A DNA stretch of 64,000 bases from Caldovatus sediminis (GTDB lineage: Bacteria > Pseudomonadota > Alphaproteobacteria > Acetobacterales > Acetobacteraceae): positions 248,001 through 312,000 of the forward strand of contig NZ_BMKS01000001.1 in the NCBI RefSeq assembly GCF_014644455.1. Reading direction: 5' to 3'. Positions 59,228 through 64,000 of the stretch are shown in pieces. Positions within the stretch are counted from its first letter, which is position 1. Each line of letters starts with the position of its first letter. The notes beneath the pieces are model-generated. The model was given only the letters and a program-made list of their open reading frames with translations. It was not told where the DNA came from and searched no databases. The translations under genes and the position numbers were made by a program.

Positions 59228-60091
59228 CTAACGCCCCTGTGGCGGCAGCGTGTCGAAGCAGAAACCCCTGGCCTGGAGGGCCTCGATCAGCGGCTCGAGC
59301 ACCTCCGCGAAGGGTTCGCGCCGGCTCCGCACGCCCCAGTGCATGACCAGCACCTCGCCGTCGCGCACGTCGCGCAGGGCGCGTCGGAGCAGCGCCGCGT
59401 TGGGGTGGCGGTCGGAGGGCAGCTCGTCGCCGAGGAAGCCGTGCGCGGTCCAGCCCTGGTGCGTCAGGCCGCAGGCGCGGGCCATGGCGAGCGCGCCGGG
59501 GGTGGTGATGCCGCCCGGGGCGCGCCAGAGCGGCAGCACCCGCGCCTCCGGCACCATCTCGCGCAGCCGGCGGATGGGCCGCTCCAGCTCCTCGCACAGC
59601 CCGGCCTGGTCGAGCAGCACGGCCGCCGCGCCGCCGCGGGCGACGTAGCGGACGCGACCGGGCCCGGCATCGGCGCGGAAATACCAGTGCCGCCAGGTAT
59701 GGCTGGCGAAGACGTGGCCCTCCGCCGCGCGGGCGCGCCAGAAGTCGCGCCACGAGTCCGAGAGGGTCGAATCGCCGCGCCAGGTCGGCTCGTCCGCCAC
59801 GAAGAGGGTGGCGCGCACGCCGCGGCGGCGGAGGATGTCGGCGATCCGCTCGGCCTCCCGCGACCAGCCCGTGTCGATCGTGAGGTAGAGCGTGCCGGCG
59901 GGACAGTACGGCGAGTGCGCGCCGTGGGCGGCGGCCGGACCCGCGCCCGGCCCCGGAACCAGCCATGCGCCGGCGCCGGCCAGCACGGCAGCGCCGATCC
60001 GCCGCCGCGTCGCGCCGCGCCGCGCCGCATCGTGCGGCGCCACGCCGCGTGCCGGCGCCTCAGCCGCCGCGCGGATGGACGTAGATGCCAT
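59228..60091 (-). CDS. Polysaccharide deacetylase-like (NodB fold) exported protein
   Basis: A 287-residue protein with a Tat/Sec-like N-terminus (RRRIGAAVLAGAGAWL) and a NodB-type domain. Motif 1 is LTIDTGWS, where the metal-binding second Asp of TFDDG is Thr; motif 2 HTWRH keeps both His; motif 3 LWRAPGG and motif 5 LVMHWG are present. So the D-H-H metal triad is incomplete. It may still act as a deacetylase with altered metal use, or be a binding protein. It overlaps the upstream YncE-like gene by 32 nt. Confidence 0.85.
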   Translation of the reverse strand: MASTSIRAAAEAPARGVAPHDAARRGATRRRIGAAVLAGAGAWLVPGPGAGPAAAHGAHSPYCPAGTLYLTIDTGWSREAERIADILRRRGVRATLFVADEPTWRGDSTLSDSWRDFWRARAAEGHVFASHTWRHWYFRADAGPGRVRYVARGGAAAVLLDQAGLCEELERPIRRLREMVPEARVLPLWRAPGGITTPGALAMARACGLTHQGWTAHGFLGDELPSDRHPNAALLRRALRDVRDGEVLVMHWGVRSRREPFAEVLEPLIEALQARGFCFDTLPPQGR

Positions 60092-61025
60092 GCGGGCTGC
60101 GCCCGACCCGGATCGTCTCGATCTCCTCCGTCCGCGGATCGATCACCGCGACGCGGCGGATCCACCGCAAGGTGACCCAGAGCTGCCCGTCCGGGCCGAA
60201 GGCGATGCAGTCTGGCCCGCCGGGCACCTCCCAGCGGCGCCGGACCTCGAGCGTGTCCGGATCCAGGGCGGTGACCCGGCTGTCCACCCGGCTGGTCGCG
60301 TAGAGGGCCTGGCCGTCGGGTGCGCGGAAGATGGCATGGGCCCCGCGGCCGACCGCGATCCTCCGCTCGACCTGCCGCGTCTCGGGGTTCAGCACGGCGA
60401 AGTGGTCGGTCCCCATGATGCCGACGATCAGCAGGCCGCGGTGCCAGAGGATGCCCGCCGGTTCGGGCCCGACCTGCGCCTGCCAGACCGGCTGGCGCGT
60501 CTCCAGGCTGATCGCGACGACGGCGCCGCTGCCCTGCAGGGTCACGTGGACCATGCGGCTGTCGGGGCTGAAGGCCATGTGGCTCGGCTTGTCCGGCAGG
60601 CGCAGGCGCTCGAGCAGGGTCGGCCCCGCGGCGTCGTAGATATCCACCTGGTCGCGCCGCAGCGAGGCGATCACCAGATGCTTCCCGTCCGGCGCGTAGT
60701 CGAGGTGGTAGGGATTGCTGATCCGCTCGCGCCGCTGCAGCGCGCCGGTGTCCGGATCGAGGAACAGCAGCTCGTTGGCGGCGGAATCGCCGATGACGAG
60801 GGAACGGCCGTCCGGGGTCGGCACTAGGTGGTGCGGCTCGCGCAGCACCGGGATCCGGCGCGTCTCCACGCGCTCGGCGCCATCGAGCACGCTGATGGAG
60901 GCATCGCCCGAGTTCAGGACATAGACGACGATCTCCGCCGTCGCAGCCCTCGCCCGACCGGCCAGCAGGGCGGCGAGCCCGAGCAGCAGGGCGGGGCGGC
61001 GGGCAGGCTGGAAGGGCGGCCGCAT
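60060..61025 (-). CDS. YncE-like seven-bladed beta-propeller protein
   Basis: A 321-residue exported protein: signal segment LLLGLAALLAGRARAATA then propeller repeats such as VVYVLNSGDASISVLDG, HHLVPTPDGRSLVIGDS, LDYAPDGKHLVIASL, HMAFSPDSRMVHVTL, and the end VGRSPHGIYVHP. This is the 40-residue YVTN/NHL-like repeat of surface-layer and PQQ-associated proteins. Enzymatic activity is not implied. ATG 61023-61025. First gene of a three-gene minus-strand group with the deacetylase-like and desaturase-like genes. Confidence 0.9.
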   Translation of the reverse strand: MRPPFQPARRPALLLGLAALLAGRARAATAEIVVYVLNSGDASISVLDGAERVETRRIPVLREPHHLVPTPDGRSLVIGDSAANELLFLDPDTGALQRRERISNPYHLDYAPDGKHLVIASLRRDQVDIYDAAGPTLLERLRLPDKPSHMAFSPDSRMVHVTLQGSGAVVAISLETRQPVWQAQVGPEPAGILWHRGLLIVGIMGTDHFAVLNPETRQVERRIAVGRGAHAIFRAPDGQALYATSRVDSRVTALDPDTLEVRRRWEVPGGPDCIAFGPDGQLWVTLRWIRRVAVIDPRTEEIETIRVGRSPHGIYVHPRGG

Positions 61026-61168
61026 GGCGGGCAAGGTCGTCCGTCGTCCGAGACAGTCGTCACGGCACCTCCATAGCTGCCGCGACGTGATCGCGCTTTC
61101 AAGCGGCTTCCCCGCCCCCCGCCCTGACCCCCGCGCGCCGGGGACGCCGGGCCGGATCGCGTGCCCGG

Positions 61169-61615
61169 TCAGCCGCCTTCCGCCGGCTCGAAGCGCATCG
61201 CCACGCCGTTCATGCAGTAGCGCAGGCCGGTGGGCGGCGGCCCGTCCGGGAACACGTGGCCGAGATGCCCGCCGCAGCGCGCGCAATGGACCTCAGTGCG
61301 GGTCATGAAGAAGCTCCGGTCCTCGGAAGTCCCAACCGCGCCCTCGCGCGGCCGCCAGAAGCTCGGCCAGCCGGTGCCGCTGTCGAACTTGGCGTCGGAG
61401 TCGAACAGGGCGTTGCCGCAACCGGCGCAGACGAAGGTGCCGCGCCGCTTCTCCTTGTCGAGCGGGCTGCTGCCCGCGCGCTCCGTGCCGTGCTGGCGCA
61501 GCACCCGGAACTGCTCGGGCGTGAGCGCCGCCCGCCACTCGGCCTCCGACTTCTCGACGGGGAAGGGCGTCTCGCCCGGCCCCCGCGCGCCGCCCCGCTC
61601 GCGCTTGAACAGCAT
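61169..61615 (-). CDS. msrB: Peptide-methionine (R)-S-oxide reductase
   Basis: A 148-residue MsrB. Zinc ligands are the two CxxC pairs CAGC and [12 protein letters not shown] is the substrate pocket; the catalytic Cys lies in [11 protein letters not shown] near the C-terminus, with Gly where Ser is usual. It repairs R-sulfoxide of protein-bound Met using thioredoxin. No signal peptide, so cytosolic. ATG 61613-61615. Divergent from the MaoC gene (288-nt spacer). Confidence 0.95.
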   Translation of the reverse strand: MLFKRERGGARGPGETPFPVEKSEAEWRAALTPEQFRVLRQHGTERAGSSPLDKEKRRGTFVCAGCGNALFDSDAKFDSGTGWPSFWRPREGAVGTSEDRSFFMTRTEVHCARCGGHLGHVFPDGPPPTGLRYCMNGVAMRFEPAEGG

Positions 61616-61903
61616 GGCTCGCTCCCTCGCTCTCCGCGGATCCTCGCCGTCGCCATCTGGGCATGGCGGCGGCCGGGGGCCAATCCCTCGGCCGGCCCGC
61701 TTCCCGATTTGGTCGCGGCCTGGCGCCCTGCTACCCTTCCTTCGGGCCCTGCCGGCGCCGCCTCGACCGGCGCGACGCCCGCCGGGCCGCCCCGCTCCGC
61801 CGACCGCGGCCCGGTCTGGCGGGACGCGGGAGCACCGGCGGTTTCCGGCCGCATGGCGCCCGCCGCCTCTCTCCCCGACGTCACGAACCTGCCCCGGTGC
61901 CGC

Positions 61904-62365
61904 ATGACGACCTCCGCGACGATCGCCCCCCTCCGCTCGCTCGACGAGCTCGCGCCGGGGCAGGTGTACGACTTCGGCGGCTTCACGCTGAGCGAGGCCG
62001 AGGTGGTGGAGTTCGCCCGCCGCTACGACCCGCAGCCCTTCCACCTCGACCGCGAGGCGGCGCGGGAGAGCCTGTTCGGCGAGCTGGTGGCGAGCGGGCT
62101 GCACACCCTCTCGGCCGCCTTCGGCCACCTGATGCGCAGCGGCTGGCTCGCCGCGGTCTCGCTCGGCGGCAACCGGATCGACACGCGCTGGCCGGCGCCA
62201 CTCCGCCCCGGCGAGCCGGTGCGGCTGAAGGTGGAGGTGCTGGAGGTGCAGCCCTCGCGCTCCGGCCGTCCGCTCGGGGTGGCGAAGCTGCGCTACCTGC
62301 TCGCGCGCGAGGCGGACGGCGTGGTGGTGCTGGACTCGGTCGGGACGCACTTCCTGCGGCGCTGA
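61904..62365 (+). CDS. MaoC-family dehydratase (enoyl-CoA hydratase 2 like)
   Basis: A 153-residue hotdog-fold protein. The hydratase motif [17 protein letters not shown] near 37-53 keeps the Asp and His of the (R)-specific hydratase dyad; [16 protein letters not shown] follows. It would hydrate an enoyl-CoA, consistent with the acyl-CoA ligase gene 68 nt downstream. ATG 61904. Confidence 0.92.
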   Translation: MTTSATIAPLRSLDELAPGQVYDFGGFTLSEAEVVEFARRYDPQPFHLDREAARESLFGELVASGLHTLSAAFGHLMRSGWLAAVSLGGNRIDTRWPAPLRPGEPVRLKVEVLEVQPSRSGRPLGVAKLRYLLAREADGVVVLDSVGTHFLRR

Positions 62366-62433
62366 GCGTCGCCCGCGTCCTCTGCTATCCTCGCCCCGCG
62401 TCGGCTCGGAGAGACGGACCGGGGAGGGGAGGG

Positions 62434-64000
62434 ATGACGACGGGAAGCGAAGCGGCCCAGCAGCAGCGCGCGAGGCGCAACACGATCGGCGACGCGCTGC
62501 GGCGCTCCGCCCGGCGGTTCCGCGACCGGCCGGCGCTCCGCTTCGGCGAGCGGCAGTGGAGCTACGCCGCGCTCGACCTCGCCGCCGACCGGGTGGCGCG
62601 CTGCCTGCTGGCGCAGGGCCTGAAGCCCGGCGACCGCGTGCTCGCCTACGGGCGCAATTCCGACGGCTACCTGCTCGCCTGGCTCGGCTGCGCGCGGGCG
62701 GGGCTGATCCACGTGCCGGCCAATTTCGCGCTCACCGCGGGCGAGCTCGAGCACATCGCGCGCCAGTCCGGCGCCGCGGCGCTGCTCACCCAGCCGGCGC
62801 TGAGGGCGACCGCGGAGGCGGTGCGCGGCCGGCTCGGCATCGCCGTCGCCGGCACGCTCGAGGAGGGCGCCGCCGGGCCGGGCGGCTTCGACGTGCTGGC
62901 CGCGGCGCAGGACCCGCGCTGGGGCGGGCCCGGCGACCCGCCGCCGGGCGAGGCGGTGCGCGACGAGGACGTGGCGCAGCTCCTCTACACCTCGGGCACC
63001 ACCGGCCTGCCCAAGGGCGCGATGATGACCCACCGCGCGCTGCTCGCCGAGTACATGAGCTGCATCGTCGAGCTGGAGTTCGCCGGCGAGGACCGGGTGC
63101 TGGCCAGCCTGCCGCTCTACCACTCGGCGCAGATGCACTGCTTCACCATGCCGCAGCTCCTGGTCGGCGCCTCGATCGTGCTGATCGAGGCGCCGGAGCC
63201 GGCGCGGGTGCTGGAGCTGATCGAGCGGCACCGGATCAGCTCCTTCTTCGCCCCGCCCACGGTCTGGATCGGCCTGCTGCGCCATCCGGACTTCGCCCGG
63301 CGCGACCTCGGCGCGCTGCGCAAGATCTACTACGGCGCCTCGATCATGCCGGTGCCGGTGCTGCAGGAGCTGCGCGAGCGCCTGCCCGGCGTGCGGCCCT
63401 TCAACTGCTACGGCCAGAGCGAGATCGCCCCGCTCGCCACCGTCCTCAGGCCGGAGGAGCACGACGCCCGCCCCGGCTCGGTCGGCCGGCCGATCCTCAA
63501 CGTCGAGACGCGGGTGGTGGACGCCGCGATGCGCGACGTGGCGCCGGGCGAGCGCGGCGAGATCGTGCACCGCTCGCCCCAGCTCCTCGTCGGCTACTGG
63601 GACAACCCGGAGGAGACGGCGCGCGCCTTCGAGGGCGGCTGGTTCCACTCCGGCGACGTCGCCGAGGTGGACGCCGAGGGGTACCTCTACATCGTCGACC
63701 GCACCAAGGACCTGATCAACACCGGCGGCGTGCTGGTGGCGAGCCGCGAGGTGGAGGAGGCGCTGTTCACCCACCCCGCGGTCGCCGAGGTGGCGGTGAT
63801 CGCGGTGCCCGACCCGCGCTGGATCGAGGCGGTGACGGCCGTGGTGGTGCTGCGCGCCGACGCGGCCGGAGGCGGCGCGGCGCCGGAGGAGATCGAGCGC
63901 GCGCTGATCGCCCATGCGCGCGAGCGGCTCGCGCCGTACAAGGTGCCGAAGCGGGTGATCCTGACCGACGCGCTGCCGAAGAACACCGCGGGGAAGCTGC
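62434..64000 (+). CDS. AMP-forming acyl-CoA synthetase, cut by the window edge
   Basis: At least 522 residues of an ANL-superfamily CoA ligase. P-loop [19 protein letters not shown] near 182-200, [11 protein letters not shown] (A5), [23 protein letters not shown] near 408-430 (A7/A8) and the final lysine motif PKNTAGKL at the very edge, so only about 5-20 residues are missing. It resembles medium/long-chain fatty-acid or cyclohexane-carboxylate-type ligases. GGGGAGGGGAGGG precedes ATG 62434. It is in line with the MaoC gene. Confidence 0.95.
   Translation, partial: MTTGSEAAQQQRARRNTIGDALRRSARRFRDRPALRFGERQWSYAALDLAADRVARCLLAQGLKPGDRVLAYGRNSDGYLLAWLGCARAGLIHVPANFALTAGELEHIARQSGAAALLTQPALRATAEAVRGRLGIAVAGTLEEGAAGPGGFDVLAAAQDPRWGGPGDPPPGEAVRDEDVAQLLYTSGTTGLPKGAMMTHRALLAEYMSCIVELEFAGEDRVLASLPLYHSAQMHCFTMPQLLVGASIVLIEAPEPARVLELIERHRISSFFAPPTVWIGLLRHPDFARRDLGALRKIYYGASIMPVPVLQELRERLPGVRPFNCYGQSEIAPLATVLRPEEHDARPGSVGRPILNVETRVVDAAMRDVAPGERGEIVHRSPQLLVGYWDNPEETARAFEGGWFHSGDVAEVDAEGYLYIVDRTKDLINTGGVLVASREVEEALFTHPAVAEVAVIAVPDPRWIEAVTAVVVLRADAAGGGAAPEEIERALIAHARERLAPYKVPKRVILTDALPKNTAGKL

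Overview
This is a 64 kb window of very GC-rich DNA with almost every third codon position G or C. Gene content (FNR-type regulator with a CX2CX7C cluster motif, sdhCDAB order, orphan Bug/TctC-type binding proteins, feruloyl-CoA synthase-like ligase, PQQ-type dehydrogenase, a CtrA-type box, DUF1127 protein) points to an aerobic, metabolically versatile alphaproteobacterium, most likely Acetobacteraceae/Rhodospirillales (Roseomonas-like). This is inference from gene content; no rRNA or other phylogenetic marker is present. I found no tRNA, rRNA, CRISPR array, insertion sequence or phage gene.

Layout. 1-2.7 kb: MFS transporter and single-domain rhodanese, divergent from an ArsR-rhodanese fusion regulator. 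3.1-11.3 kb: seven minus-strand genes (LLM flavin monooxygenase, SDR, zinc alcohol dehydrogenase, ThDP enzyme, two alpha/beta hydrolases, second LLM enzyme) that look like one catabolic unit. 11.4-15.7 kb: VOC ring-cleavage-like protein, acyl-CoA dehydrogenase, 2-hydroxyacid dehydrogenase, Bug receptor. 16-21.7 kb: regulators and small proteins (FNR-type, BTAD/TPR regulator, CtrA-box small protein, TTC38-like protein, DUF1127 protein). 21.9-29.4 kb: cytosine-deaminase-like amidohydrolase, DUF169 protein, ADP-forming acyl-CoA synthetase, acyl-CoA dehydrogenase, a frameshifted CMD-family gene and a Cys-less Asp/Glu-racemase homologue. 29.5-30.3 kb: decayed CAP-domain secreted protein. 30.5-37.7 kb: Bug receptor, class V aminotransferase, amidohydrolase, thioesterase, alpha/beta hydrolase, feruloyl-CoA synthase-like ligase. 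37.6-41 kb: argininosuccinate-lyase-like protein (minus) and a tight RidA / dicluster ferredoxin / CCG-domain operon (plus). 41.5-45.5 kb: RpoD-type sigma factor without dnaG, then a YgiB-like / YgiC-like (ATP-grasp) / DUF350 trio. 45.7-49.3 kb: sdhCDAB. 49.3-54 kb: TauE transporter, DUF2171 protein, PQQ-type sugar dehydrogenase coupled to a diheme cytochrome c, and a cycloisomerase/adenylosuccinate-lyase-like enzyme. 54-55.3 kb: receiver-only response regulator and SLT transglycosylase. 56-58.2 kb: chromate resistance pair (rhodanese-ChrB fusion and ChrA). 58.3-61 kb: sterol desaturase family, deacetylase-like and YncE-like proteins. 61.2-64 kb: MsrB, MaoC dehydratase and an acyl-CoA ligase cut by the window edge.

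Functionally the window is dominated by accessory catabolism (CoA ligases, acyl-CoA dehydrogenases, hydrolases, flavin monooxygenases and solute receptors for acids). It is interrupted by one core respiratory operon (sdh) and by stress/metal modules. Because of the GC bias nearly every real gene has long open antisense shadows; I picked genes by protein-family motifs, ribosome binding sites and operon fit.
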